DNA of 64,000 nucleotides from Mucilaginibacter myungsuensis (GCF_015222005.1 NZ_JADFFL010000005.1:62001-126000); one strand, 5' to 3'. Shown: positions 1 to 8,879, numbered from the stretch's first letter. The notes: generated by a model from the letters alone, not told the origin. Made by a program: numbers and translations.

Positions 1-889
1 CAACCTCCGCAACAGACCGCTTACCCTGTTTCAACAAAAATGCCGCTTCCTCCATGCGGGCGCGCTGGAAGTAATTGTAAACCGTATCACCGAAGGCCTG
101 TTTGAAAAGTTGTTTGAGTTTGGTTTCGCTCATGGCGGCAATTTGTGCCAGCTCAGGCAATACAGGCGGTGTACTCAGATCGCTTATAACTTCGTTACGG
201 ATATGCAGAAGCCTGGCTGCATCCGCGCTGTTAATGTTCTGGTGCGTTAAGCTTTCACGTTTCGATAGCTTTTGAAAAAGCAGGTACAGCAGTTCCTGAA
301 CTTTGATTTGCATGTAGAATTGACTCAATTCATCGTTCATATCCACCGAGCTCAAGTTTTTAAGCAGCAGTTTGGTCTCAGCGGTCATGTTCTCAAAATA
401 AAGAAATGTATGTCCCGGGCTGGTTATCGTTTCAATCGTAGAATTCAACTTATTAAGAGCCAGCAGGGTTTTCAGATAGGATGGCATAATGGCTATCACC
501 GCATAACGTATCGTGTGACCTGCCGGGAAACGGATGGTCGAGCTCAGATCATTAGAGGTAACCTGGATAGCGGATTCATCGCGTTCGGAAAACTGAATAT
601 TGGGATCATTGTCGAATGCTATGCCGAGCGTTTGTTCGTTGCTGTAAAAAAAAATGGTGATCAGCTCATTACCCTGGCCGGACGTGTTGCGTTTGATGAT
701 CAGGTCTTCCTTTAATACATAATGATGAAGGGTGATCTTGAATTCAGGGCCAAAGGATAGTTTACGAATGTACCCGTTGCCCAGCTCGGCAGGAATGACC
801 AATAGCCCATCATTTATCGTTGCCCCGATGTGCCGGGCAAAATAGGTCATGAAATCAAACTCCGGCGTGGCGGCAAAACTAAAGATCAT
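1..889 (-). CDS. AraC-family transcriptional regulator, 3' part outside window
   Basis: Reading leftward from an ATG at 889, an open frame runs off the window edge, so about 296 N-terminal residues are visible. The N-terminal two thirds is a ligand or effector domain I do not recognise. The end carries the first helix-turn-helix of an AraC DNA-binding domain (LPELAQIAAMSETKLKQLFK, then FGDTVYNYFQRARMEEAAFL). The second helix-turn-helix is cut after SVAEV. The gene diverges from the aldo/keto reductase starting at 1112, so the 222-base gap probably holds both promoters. It may control that reductase, although the reductase also has its own AraC gene downstream. Family is clear; effector unknown. 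Confidence 0.85.
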   Translation of the reverse strand, partial: MIFSFAATPEFDFMTYFARHIGATINDGLLVIPAELGNGYIRKLSFGPEFKITLHHYVLKEDLIIKRNTSGQGNELITIFFYSNEQTLGIAFDNDPNIQFSERDESAIQVTSNDLSSTIRFPAGHTIRYAVIAIMPSYLKTLLALNKLNSTIETITSPGHTFLYFENMTAETKLLLKNLSSVDMNDELSQFYMQIKVQELLYLLFQKLSKRESLTHQNINSADAARLLHIRNEVISDLSTPPVLPELAQIAAMSETKLKQLFKQAFGDTVYNYFQRARMEEAAFLLKQGKRSVAEV

Positions 890-1111
890 TGATTTTTATG
901 TGGTCTCAATAATCGAAATTATGCATATTACCGGAAATTTTTGCACTGCTATCGTTCTTATAAGCTGATCAATGAAAAGGATCATGTCTATGACGTATAA
1001 ATCTGAATCATCCGGTCAAGATCAAAGTGTTTAAGCTAATTGAGCCGTACAGGTACATCGTATGAGCTGTATAAGCAAATGCCGGACATTTTAAAACCTG
1101 ACCTTTACATC

Positions 1112-2083
1112 ATGAAAAACATCACGAAAATTCAATTGGGTCAAAATGGACCCCTAGTTTCCAAACTGGGCCTGGGATGTATGCGCATGTCCTCTATTTG
1201 GGGCGGCCCCACACCCGACGAAACAGAAAGCATCGCTACGATCCATGAAGCTTTGGATCGCGGCATCAATTTTTTAAATACTGGCGACTTCTACGGTGCC
1301 GGGCATAACGAAATGCTGGTGGGCAAGGCCATCAAAGGAAGACGCGACGATGCTTTTATCAGCGTAAAATTCGGCGCTATCTTTCACAACGGACAATGGC
1401 TGGGATTGGATCTGCGTCCCATTGCCATCAAGAATTTCATCAACTACTCGTTGACCCGTTTGGGTATCGAAACGATCGACCTCTACCAGCCCAGCCGCAT
1501 GGACGACAGCGTGCCGGTAGAGGACATCATCGGTACCGTCGCTGATTTGGTCAGAGAAGGCAAGGTTCGCCATATTGGTGTATCGGAGATCACGGCTGAC
1601 CAACTCCGAAAAGCCAATAGCGTTCACCCGATAAGCGCGCTTGAGATCGGCTATTCACTGGCTGAGCGCGGGATAGAAAGTGACCTGCTGCCGGCGGCAA
1701 AAGAATTAGGTATTGCTGTGGTGGCTTTTGCTAATACTGCCGAAGGTTTACTGAGCGGTGAAATGAAGGCCCCGCTTGCCGAAAATGATTACCGTAACCA
1801 TTTCTCCCGTTTTCAGGGGAAGCACTTAATTCATAACCTGGAAAAGGTGGAAGTCTTGAAACAGTTAGCCAGTAATAAAGGCTATACACCAACACAGGTT
1901 GCCATCGCCTGGGTAAATGCGCAGGGCGGTCATATCATGCCTTTAGTTAGTATGAGCCGCAGGTCGCGCCTCCCCGAAAATATGGCAGCGATGGATATTG
2001 TATTTACACCGGAAGAAATACATACCTTAAACACTACTTTTGCAACAGGCGCTATACAAGGCGGCACTTATTTACAACGCTAA
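1112..2083 (+). CDS. Aldo/keto reductase
   Basis: NAD(P)H-dependent carbonyl reductase of the aldo/keto reductase family, 323 residues from the ATG at 1112. The frame is open upstream to a TTG at 1040, but the family's usual beginning (MKNITKIQLGQNGPLVSKLG) starts at 1112, so I prefer that start. Visible family features are LGLGCMRMS near the N-terminus, GINFLNTGDFYG with the catalytic Asp/Tyr region, ISVKFG with the Lys, and IDLYQPSRMDDSVPVEDI; the His of the classical tetrad appears replaced in this YQPSR variant, as in some other members. Likely cytosolic, substrate unknown. Its stop is directly followed by the ATG of an AraC regulator, so the two are co-transcribed. Confidence 0.9.
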   Translation: MKNITKIQLGQNGPLVSKLGLGCMRMSSIWGGPTPDETESIATIHEALDRGINFLNTGDFYGAGHNEMLVGKAIKGRRDDAFISVKFGAIFHNGQWLGLDLRPIAIKNFINYSLTRLGIETIDLYQPSRMDDSVPVEDIIGTVADLVREGKVRHIGVSEITADQLRKANSVHPISALEIGYSLAERGIESDLLPAAKELGIAVVAFANTAEGLLSGEMKAPLAENDYRNHFSRFQGKHLIHNLEKVEVLKQLASNKGYTPTQVAIAWVNAQGGHIMPLVSMSRRSRLPENMAAMDIVFTPEEIHTLNTTFATGAIQGGTYLQR

Positions 2084-2917
2084 ATGATCAGTCCAGCAGA
2101 GATCCTTCCGGGTGTAATATTCTATTCTTACCTTTCTGCGGAGCGGAAGGAGAAGGTATGTTTCTGGAACCACCATACCCTGATCTTACAGGTGTCCGGC
2201 CAGTTTACGCTGGAAACCTCCGCGCAAACGATTTCCATGACCGGTGGAGAAATGCTGCTGATCGGCAAGAACCAGCTGGGTACAATTACCAAAACACCGC
2301 TGCCCGGCGCGAACTATGAAACCATTGTGATATCCCTGCAGGAAGACCTGCTGCGCAGGATCGTGCTGGAAGATAAGCTGGAAGCGGACCGGAAATACAT
2401 CGGTCCGCCAAATATATTAATTCCTTCCAACGAATTCCTGCAGGGTTATTTTCAATCCATTGTTCCTTACGCCCGTAGCTCCGGCGCGGAGATGACCGAT
2501 GAAATGGGCATTCTCAAAGTAAAGGAAGGTGTTAAGTTGCTGATGCTTGCCATGCCGGTGCTTCGCAACTTCCTTTTCGACTTCTCAGAACCTCACAAGA
2601 TCGACCTGGAGAAATTTATGCTTCATAACTTTCATTTTAACGTCCCCATCGAACGGTTTGCACAGCTGACCGGTCGCAGCCTGGCAGCGTTCAAACGGGA
2701 TTTCCTAAAGATATTTGGCGTTCCGCCGCGTCATTGGCTGCAGGATAAACGGCTGAACGAGGCGAAGCACCTTATCGAAACCAAACATCAAAAGTCATCG
2801 GCCTTTTACCTTGATCTGGGTTTTGAAAGCTTGTCGCATTTTTCCCATTCGTTCAAGAAAAAGTTCGGTAAGGCGCCAACTGAAGTTACGCCGCTCAATT
2901 CGCAGATCGATCAGTAG
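2084..2917 (+). CDS. AraC-family transcriptional regulator
   Basis: 277 residues. The start codon touches the stop of the aldo/keto reductase (TAAATGA), which indicates translational coupling. Residues about 1-150 form a cupin-like sensing half; residues about 180-275 hold the two AraC helix-turn-helix motifs (IERFAQLTGRSLAAFKRDF; AFYLDLGFESLSHFSHSFKK followed by FGKAPTEV). Probably a local regulator of the preceding reductase. The last 23 bases overlap the 3' end of the convergent monooxygenase gene. Confidence 0.9.
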   Translation: MISPAEILPGVIFYSYLSAERKEKVCFWNHHTLILQVSGQFTLETSAQTISMTGGEMLLIGKNQLGTITKTPLPGANYETIVISLQEDLLRRIVLEDKLEADRKYIGPPNILIPSNEFLQGYFQSIVPYARSSGAEMTDEMGILKVKEGVKLLMLAMPVLRNFLFDFSEPHKIDLEKFMLHNFHFNVPIERFAQLTGRSLAAFKRDFLKIFGVPPRHWLQDKRLNEAKHLIETKHQKSSAFYLDLGFESLSHFSHSFKKKFGKAPTEVTPLNSQIDQ

Positions 2918-4127
2918 TGTTCAGGTAATCCGGAAGCGTGATCTCCTGCTTTGGCGCCTTTTTGTCTTTCCCGAAAAAACTAAAGACCCACTTGGCCGGC
3001 CTGCTGCCGAAAGCAGACACCACCGTATTCAATAACCCTACGCCTATCTTCGTTCTCGGATAGACCAGTCCGGGAATACCCGGAGGTAACTGCTGGCATT
3101 TCTCGACATACGGACGCATCTTTTGCTCATAAACTTCGAAAGCTTTTTGATAAGTGCTGGCTGTATATAACTCGCCGGCCAGAATATATGCGCCGGTCAT
3201 GGCCAGGTCGGTTCCCTTACCGGCGATAGGCGTTGCGCAATAAGCTGCGTCACCAACGATCGCTACCCGGCCTTCACTCCATTCAGGCGCTTTCACCTGG
3301 CTGATCCTGTCAAAATAGAGATCGCTCGTTTTGTTTATTTCCATGATCAGACGCTCTGACTCCCAGCCGCTCCCCCTGATGCGGCCGATCAGCGCAGATC
3401 TTTGTTCTTCAAGAGAAAGTCCTTTGTATTCGTCTTCGGTTGCCGTAAAAGTGATGGAAGCCCTTGTTTCACCGTGATTATCAGGGCGCAGAAGGAATAC
3501 GATACCGTTCTCTGCATTGCACCATCGTGCCCAACTGCTGTCTGTAGCTGATCTGGTAATGGTCAGATAAGCGGTATATAATCCAAGAAACTTAAACTCC
3601 GGGCGCTTCGCAAAAGCTAATTCGCGTGTCTTTGATCCAATCCCTTCAGCAGCGATCACCAGGTCGAACAATTCAGATCTGCTGCTTGAAAAGGTAACGT
3701 TAACGTTTGCATTCGTTTGTTCAAGTTGGGTAATGTGCTCTCCAAAGCGATACTCAACATCGACCTTCGTCAGATCGTACAGTATCCGGACAAGGTCGCC
3801 GCGAAGGATCTCCAGTTCCTGGGTCATACTCAGCGAACTCTCTACAGGGAATTCAGCTACGGTTTTATTACGGGTATTTACAAAACGTAAGCCCACCTCG
3901 GTTGTGTTCTGAGCACGAATTGCCTCTTCTATGCCCATTTTGCGGGCTATCTCGGCTGCCGGCCCTTTAACGTCGATGTTCTGACCGCCTAGTCTGAGTT
4001 CAGGCGCACGTTCAGCGACCGTTACGTTAAATCCATACCTGTTAAGCCAATAGGCCAGCGTGGGACCGGCAATACTTGCGCCTGTCACTAATATTTTCTT
4101 ATCTTTCATATCCTCGATCTCTGTCAT
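2895..4127 (-). CDS. FAD-dependent monooxygenase (TetX/aromatic hydroxylase type)
   Basis: 410 residues. The N-terminus has a Rossmann dinucleotide motif (ILVTGASIAGPTLAYWLNRY, GxSxxG type) followed by an acidic strand end (VAERAPE). The second FAD motif is VAIVGDAAYCATPIAGKGTD at about residues 290-310, the GD motif of class A flavoprotein hydroxylases. Such enzymes insert oxygen into aromatic or polyketide substrates using NAD(P)H; tetracycline-inactivating TetX belongs to the same superfamily, but nothing here shows that substrate. The start shares one base with the stop of the upstream AraC gene (TAATG), so the two form an operon. Substrate unknown. Confidence 0.85.
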   Translation of the reverse strand: MTEIEDMKDKKILVTGASIAGPTLAYWLNRYGFNVTVAERAPELRLGGQNIDVKGPAAEIARKMGIEEAIRAQNTTEVGLRFVNTRNKTVAEFPVESSLSMTQELEILRGDLVRILYDLTKVDVEYRFGEHITQLEQTNANVNVTFSSSRSELFDLVIAAEGIGSKTRELAFAKRPEFKFLGLYTAYLTITRSATDSSWARWCNAENGIVFLLRPDNHGETRASITFTATEDEYKGLSLEEQRSALIGRIRGSGWESERLIMEINKTSDLYFDRISQVKAPEWSEGRVAIVGDAAYCATPIAGKGTDLAMTGAYILAGELYTASTYQKAFEVYEQKMRPYVEKCQQLPPGIPGLVYPRTKIGVGLLNTVVSAFGSRPAKWVFSFFGKDKKAPKQEITLPDYLNTTDRSAN

Positions 4128-5215
4128 TAACCTATTTCTTCACAGGTGTAACCACCGGTTAACAGGACCTGCCTGATACGTTCCGGATGAGCCTCCCGGC
4201 CTTTTACTCTTAAAATGTTATCACGATCTTCCAGATCAAAGCTTACCTCATATTCCGGATAGAGGTTCCTGATCGAATCAACAAGATCATCGGCTATGTC
4301 CTTGCCCTGAACGCTGGTCCTGAATACGAGCACTTCGGGTTGTGGAGCAGGTTTTTGCTGTTCAGTTTTCCTGAAGCCGGAAGGCGGCCGTCCAACCACC
4401 CTGGTAAACAGGCGGGTGAAGTATTTATGATCAGCATAACCCAGACCGAAAGCGATCTCTTTAATGCTTTTAGTGGTATATCTGAGTGTTCGCTGCGCTT
4501 CGCCGGTGACCACCTGTTGTATCAGATGAGTCGCTGAATAGCCTGTGTTTATTTTCACCGTATCGTTCAAATGGCTTACGGAGATGTTCAGCGCGTTGGC
4601 ATAATCTGCAGGCCGTTTCCAGATCTTAAAATTCCTTTTGATCAGATCCTTAAATTGCTGCACGATCAATGAACTCCTTGATGAAGAAGCTTCTTCAAGG
4701 GACTCAAGCAGCAAAAACAGATCAGCAGCTTTATAATAAAGTGCATTGATGAGGGCATGCAGCATTTTAGTTTGAAACTTACCCGGTCTCTTTTCCTCAG
4801 CCGCCTGGTAAATGGACAGCAACAACTGCTGAAAAAACAAAGATCCTTCGTTGTCAAATTTTAATAAAGCGATAGTTTCTATGGTTCGTTCAATGATGAT
4901 CCGGATACCAGCGTCCAGGAATCTGCCGTCGAAAAACATGACCCAGCCTGAGATCGCCTGAACGTTCAGGCATTGATGCACCTGACCAGGCTGTATAAGC
5001 ATTAACGAGGAGGGCATCATGACAACTTTACGCCCTTCCACCATCATCGTCATTTGGCCGGACGTTAACAGAAAAAGGCCGTGTGTATCATGTCTGTGGG
5101 GCGTGATCGCTTTGAGACCGTCATCTTCAGGGATAAAAGATGCCAGCATGGGAGAAATGATCAATCCATGAGGGTTTGCTGACAGTTCGTATAAATATAT
5201 CTCTTCTTTGGTCAT
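4127..5215 (-). CDS. AraC-family regulator with degenerate HMA-like C-terminal domain
   Basis: 362 residues, longer than usual AraC proteins. Residues about 30-110 are a cupin sensing domain (HRHDTHGLFLLTSG...MLIQPGQVHQ). Residues about 190-285 are the AraC helix-turn-helix pair (PADYANALNISVSHLNDTVK; IKEIAFGLGYADHKYFTRLF). The last 70 residues (VLVFRTSVQGKDIADDLV to GGYTCEEIG) align by eye with the small copper chaperone at 23970 (LKFKTNIKCGGCIAAVTP to KGYIAEKIS), but the CxxC metal ligands are replaced by GKDI. The gene is translationally coupled to the monooxygenase, which it probably regulates. The 289 bases upstream of it (5216-5504) show no convincing gene. Confidence 0.88.
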   Translation of the reverse strand: MTKEEIYLYELSANPHGLIISPMLASFIPEDDGLKAITPHRHDTHGLFLLTSGQMTMMVEGRKVVMMPSSLMLIQPGQVHQCLNVQAISGWVMFFDGRFLDAGIRIIIERTIETIALLKFDNEGSLFFQQLLLSIYQAAEEKRPGKFQTKMLHALINALYYKAADLFLLLESLEEASSSRSSLIVQQFKDLIKRNFKIWKRPADYANALNISVSHLNDTVKINTGYSATHLIQQVVTGEAQRTLRYTTKSIKEIAFGLGYADHKYFTRLFTRVVGRPPSGFRKTEQQKPAPQPEVLVFRTSVQGKDIADDLVDSIRNLYPEYEVSFDLEDRDNILRVKGREAHPERIRQVLLTGGYTCEEIG

Positions 5216-5504
5216 GGATACTCGCCCGTTAATATATCAAAGTTAACTGAATATTATCAGGCATTTATCCTACAAATGAAGGCAATAGGGGGACAAACAG
5301 CGGAAGCTCTCCCGTTATATTTACTTTTACTTGCTTGCACCAGCGCGGCCTCGGGCACGCGCAACCGGATAATGATTGGCGCTGTTCTGCTGCGATCAAA
5401 AAAGAGCAGCCATTATACTTTGCATCTCATCACAAGAACAGGTGAATTCCATATGTGTGACCAGGAACAGCTTATTCAGGAGGCGGGTACAAGAGGCCTG
5501 TCCT

Positions 5505-6361
5505 TTAGGTGCGCTTCCGGTATGATCCGGGAGACTTGCCGGTCGTTTTCTTAAATAACCGGCTAAAATATTTGTCATCCTCAAAACCCAGGTCGTACGC
5601 AATTTCCCTGACGGTGCGGCTGCTGTAGGTGATCAGTCGTCGTGCCTCACGCATGAGTTCCTGCTAGATATGATAGGTCACACTGAAGCCGGTGACACCT
5701 ATGACCGTGTCATTGAGGTGGCTTAGGGTCATGTGCATCCGCTCCCGCATATTGAGATGCTTTTCGTAAAGACATGAAATCCCGACGCAAATGCTGACGA
5801 AATAATTTGGTGATCTCTATATTCCTGGCCGAATGACCGGACATTGCCTGCCTCTCCTGAATAAAATACGATCCCGCTATTTCGTAAAGACATACCGAGA
5901 GCAATGACTTCAGTATAGCTGCCTGAAATAGTTGTCCTGGACTCGAGTAAACCGAGAAAAGATGTTTCATCAGCTCATCAAAGTGTCCTGACTCATCGGG
6001 CAAGATCGATCAGCATGACCTCGGAAAGGCACTGATTAAGCAGGTCTTTGATCTGCTGATCCAGCAGGCCCGGATCAAATGCCAAGAACCAGCCCCGCCC
6101 AAGTTCTGCGGAAGTGATACTATGGATCTGTCCGGGAAAAGATAAGAACAAGGACCTGTCGGCCAATTCATGCGAAGTATGATCGACCTCCATCGCCATG
6201 GACCCCTGCGCTATCAGCACCACGTAATAAAAGTCATGCCGGTGCGGCTCCGATCTTGCGTAATGGAGCCGTTCACCAACATTTGTCTCTACCGGCTTTA
6301 TGTACATCCCTGAACTCCATCGTTCCATTCCGTAGACCGGGATCTTTTTGCTTTTAGCCAT
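5505..6361 (-). pseudogene. AraC-family regulator, frameshifted and interrupted
   Basis: A complete AraC-type gene can be followed on the minus strand but not in one frame. It starts at 6361 (MAKSKKIPVYGMERWSSGMY; cupin half with EPHRHDFYYVVLIAQG), shifts frame near 5993-6003 (DLAR stop versus PDESGHFDELMKHLF), and shifts again near 5740-5755 into MRERMHMTLSHLNDTVIGVT. It then meets an in-frame TAG at 5664-5666 and ends with VREIAYDLGFEDDKYFSRLF plus KKTTGKSPGSYRKRT and a stop at 5505-5507. Two shifts plus a nonsense codon make true decay more likely than a sequencing error. It resembles the neighbouring AraC gene at 4127-5215 in layout, without the C-terminal extension. Confidence 0.8.
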
Positions 6362-6397
6362 CGGGCAAAGTTAATTCATGCCGCGCTGATATTCGCT

Positions 6398-7520
6398 ATG
6401 CAGCTCCGCTGCCGTCCGGGATCCGAAAAGATTATTCAGGCGTGCGCGCGCCGTCATTTGTTTGAACGTACCATGACGGGCGGGATCGCCGGCATCATGC
6501 ATGGTATCTGCCATCCACATCGCAAAATCCTGATAGTTGTCGCTTTTCCTTTAGGTGTATTAACCAGCGTTACCGGTGTATCCGGTTCCGGCAAAAGCAG
6601 CCTGGTCAGCCAGGTCCTGGTGGAACTGATGGCTGAGCATTTAGGCCTGCAGGTGAATATTGCCGACGATATTGAAGCTGATCCATTGGAAGACACGCAA
6701 GTACAAACACTGGGCGGTCGGATCACCAGCGGAATGAAGCATGTCAAACGATTGGTGGTCGTTAATCAGAAGCCTATCGGGCGTACACCGCGTTCTAACC
6801 TGGCCACTTATACCGGCCTGTTCGATCATGTCCGTAAACTATTCGCTGTTACACCAATGGCCAAAGCGCGCAAGTTCGATGCCGGCCGCTTTCGTTCAAT
6901 GTCGTCAAAGGGCGCTGCCCGCATTGTGAAGGTGAAGGCATGGTCATGGTCGAACTGCTGTTCCTGCCGAGTGTATATACGCCTTGCCCGACCTGCGGCG
7001 GAACCCGTTATAACCCCAAAACACTGGAGGTGCTGTATAAGGAAAAAAATATCGCGGAGGTGCTGGGCCTGACCGTAGACGAGGCGGCAAAATTCTTCGA
7101 TGAAGAAGCGGCGATCAGCCGCGCATTGGAGGTCGTGCGTGAAGTTGGCCTGGGGTACCTGCGACTGGGACAGCCCGCGACAGAGCTTTCCGGCGGTGAA
7201 GCGCAGCGGATCAAACTGACAACAGAACTGCAGCGCGCCCAGCATGGTCGAACGCTGTATGTGCTGGACGAACCGACCACGGGACTGCATCCGTCAGACG
7301 TGGAGCGCCTTTTAGTCCAATTGAACCGCCTGGTCGATGCCGGCAATACGGTCATCCTGGTAGAGCATGATATGGAAGTGATCGCGGCCAGCGACTGGGT
7401 GATCGACATCGGACCGGGCGCAGGTGAATCAGGCGGCCGGATCGTAGCCGAAGGCGAGCCGGCAGCGATCGTCAAAACGAAGAGAGCCGCACCGCTCCCT
7501 ACCTGGCCAAACACTTATGA
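6398..7520 (+). pseudogene. UvrA-type excinuclease ATPase, C-terminal half, frameshifted
   Basis: Only the second ATPase half of a UvrA-like protein is present. A Walker A (TGVSGSGKSSLVSQVLVEL) appears at about 6570-6630, then the zinc module spread over two frames (KGRCPHCEGEG; CPTCGGTRYNP), the ABC signature (ELSGGEAQRIKL) and Walker B (TLYVLDEPTTGLHP). The frame is lost near 6890-6893, where restoring one T would give RFSFNVVKGRC, and again near 7481-7485, where a shift restores SRTAPYLAKHL and a TGA at 7518-7520. The N-terminal ATPase half of a normal UvrA is absent and the true left edge is uncertain. UvrA2-like proteins are linked to DNA damage or drug tolerance; this copy should be dead unless the shifts are sequencing errors. 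Confidence 0.75.
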
Positions 7521-8002
7521 AAGCAGATACCCCATCTTACTTAAATTTCGATAGCGGCAAATATGCCTGGAAGCCGGACATCTATTATAAAAAACACCCT
7601 GAGCTCTATCGTGTGGGTAAAGGCGAACAAGGCGTACTGATCTGCGAACCCTACAAGAGCGAGATTGGGCCGAACTGGCGTTTTAAGACCGAAGAGATCG
7701 CTAAAGAAAGCAGCGCGAAGATCTATGCGCAGTTCCAAAACTATCTCGACCAAGGTGATTTTGTCGGCGCTGATATGGCGCGTAAATACCTGCAGATGGG
7801 TTATACCCGGGCAAGACGCTATGCGAATTACAAGGGCGGCAAAAAGTATAATGCTGCAAAAAATTACGCCCTCCTGGCTCGTGGTACCGGCGAGGAGGAA
7901 AAAGCGAAGGCAGCCGCTGTATTTTACACCTGCTGGAAAGCCGCGGAAGCGAATGAGCGTTACCAAACGGAGAAGCTGAACTGGAAAAAAAACAGGGGCT
8001 GA
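7517..8002 (+). CDS. DUF4385-like protein
   Basis: 161 residues, no signal peptide or membrane segment, rich in Tyr, Lys and Arg. I recognise it, with moderate certainty, as a DUF4385-type protein (YRVGKGEQGVLICEPYKSEI; WRFKTEEIAKESSAKIY; GDFVGADMARKYLQMGYTRA). No function is established for that family that I know of. The start ATG overlaps the TGA of the UvrA-like remnant (ATGA), so the two were probably coupled. A Lys-rich region near residue 115-140 (KGGKKYNAAKNY) could contact nucleic acid, but this is only a guess from composition. Confidence 0.75.
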   Translation: MKADTPSYLNFDSGKYAWKPDIYYKKHPELYRVGKGEQGVLICEPYKSEIGPNWRFKTEEIAKESSAKIYAQFQNYLDQGDFVGADMARKYLQMGYTRARRYANYKGGKKYNAAKNYALLARGTGEEEKAKAAAVFYTCWKAAEANERYQTEKLNWKKNRG

Positions 8003-8094
8003 TCATTTCGTCCGCAAAAACCTACATCAGGCGACCGATCAAATAACTTTCAAAGTGGTTCCGGCTTTGGCATCATATTTATATCATTACAGAT

Positions 8095-8235
8095 ATGAAA
8101 ACATCGCCAACTAAAACAACTGACCTGGTTAAATCAATCGACAAACAATTAAAAGCGATCCTTACCGAAGATATCCGGAAGATCGATGATGTCAATGTCA
8201 GAAGTGCGGCATTCCTGCAACTCATAGCAGCTTAA
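8095..8235 (+). CDS. Small hypothetical protein (46 aa)
   Basis: An ATG at 8095 opens a 46-residue frame (MKTSPTKTTDLVKSIDKQLK onward, ending FLQLIAA) that ends with TAA at 8233-8235, 92 bases after the DUF4385-like gene and shortly before a strong terminator at 8291. The protein is charged and probably helical, with no recognisable domain. Position before the terminator is the main support; it could also be a chance frame. Confidence 0.4.
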   Translation: MKTSPTKTTDLVKSIDKQLKAILTEDIRKIDDVNVRSAAFLQLIAA

Positions 8236-8290
8236 TATTATCTTATTCTACTATTAAGCTCTTATATAAACCATCTACCCATGGATCTAT

Positions 8291-8317
8291 GCGTTCAGAT
8301 TTTGAACGCTTTTTTTT
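8291..8317 (+). terminator. Intrinsic terminator
   Basis: GCGTTCA (8291-8297) pairs with TGAACGC (8303-8309) across a five-base loop and is followed by eight Ts. It probably ends transcription of the UvrA-remnant/DUF4385/small-ORF unit. Confidence 0.8.
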
Positions 8318-8416
8318 GTTTCATGCTATCAGTCGTCCGGTAGAACGCGACCTCCACTTAGGCTTACCGCAAAGTAATAATTTCCAACTTTTTTGCAATT
8401 CGCTTGTTAAGGTCGG

Positions 8417-8646
8417 ATGCAACAAGAAAATCCTGTCAAAACAAAATATAACGATACCGAGCTGGAAGAATTCAGAACACTTATAACAGAAAAGATCAAA
8501 GCAGCAAGAGAAGAACTTACCGACCTGGCCGGTACCCTGAGCGCTTCAAATTCCAACGGGGATGATGCGGCCATTGCCGGCAAACGCTGGAAGACGGTTC
8601 CGCTACCATGGAGAAAGAGCAGATCAACCAACTGGCCATCGTTTGA
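8417..8646 (+). pseudogene. TraR/DksA-family zinc-finger protein, truncated remnant
   Basis: The frame beginning at 8417 reads KTKYNDTELEEFRTLITEKI, which matches the N-terminal coiled-coil of Bacteroidota DksA/TraR-like proteins. Near 8583 the reading continues in another frame as TLEDGSATMEKEQINQLAI and then stops at TGA 8644-8646, before the C-terminal zinc finger. Intact relatives are about 120-130 residues with a C4 zinc finger and bind RNA polymerase. This copy lacks the finger and is presumed non-functional. The start of the gene could also be at an upstream codon. Confidence 0.65.
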
Positions 8647-8754
8647 CTGTTTAGTTAAGACTTTTCGTCCTTTAAGCAGTCCGATTTTTAAGAGGGGTTA
8701 CAGTTGAGATGTCGGTACATATACTAACTTACGATAGCATACCTGGCCATTTGC

Positions 8755-8776
8755 TATGTTGTACCTATGTTGTACC
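8755..8776. repeat. Tandem 11-bp repeat next to an att-like scar
   Basis: TATGTTGTACC occurs twice in direct tandem (8755-8765 and 8766-8776). A degenerate version of the motif (ACCTATTTCGTACC) sits in the same position relative to a hairpin and a tRNA fragment near 21320-21333. I infer a recombinase-arm or island-end element; function is not shown. Confidence 0.55.
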
Positions 8777-8786
8777 AAAACAAAAA

Positions 8787-8814
8787 AGCCCGTTACGAAT
8801 CCTCGTAACAGGCT
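8787..8814. terminator. Hairpin beside the tRNA fragment
   Basis: AGCC then GTTACGA (8792-8798) pairs with TCGTAAC (8803-8809) then GGCT, with one mismatch and a four-base loop. Read leftward it is followed by a T-run (complement of CAAAAAA at 8781-8787), so it can act as an intrinsic terminator on the minus strand. The same layout recurs near 21355-21382. Confidence 0.6.
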
Positions 8815-8822
8815 GATTTAGA

Positions 8823-8865
8823 AGTAGCGGAGCAGGATTCGTACCTACGACCTTCGGGTTATGAG
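8823..8865 (-). other. 3'-half tRNA fragment with CAT anticodon (attachment-site scar)
   Basis: On the minus strand the sequence runs CTCATAACCCG (anticodon loop with CAT), a variable-loop-like stretch, GTAGG-TACGAAT-CCTGC (T arm, with the first T-loop TTC changed to TAC) and the acceptor strand TCCGCTAC. No 5' half is present, so this is not a working tRNA gene. Such 3' halves of tRNA-Met are typical attachment sites left by tyrosine-recombinase islands. No recombinase gene is next to it. Confidence 0.65.
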
Positions 8866-8879
8866 GTAAAAAGTATTAA

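Noticed and set aside
272..715. 147-residue open frame on the plus strand
   Set aside because: It lies fully antisense to the AraC gene at 1-889, has no recognisable domain and no upstream gene context.
5276..5554. 92-residue open frame on the plus strand
   Set aside because: It runs into the end of the AraC pseudogene and its sequence shows no domain or plausible composition; the gap 5216-5504 is treated as intergenic.
8289..8486. 65-residue open frame
   Set aside because: It begins inside a strong terminator hairpin with its T-run, so it would not be expressed as a gene.
8823..8865. A complete tRNA-Met gene
   Set aside because: The 5' half (acceptor, D arm, 5' anticodon stem) is missing and the T loop carries a mutation.
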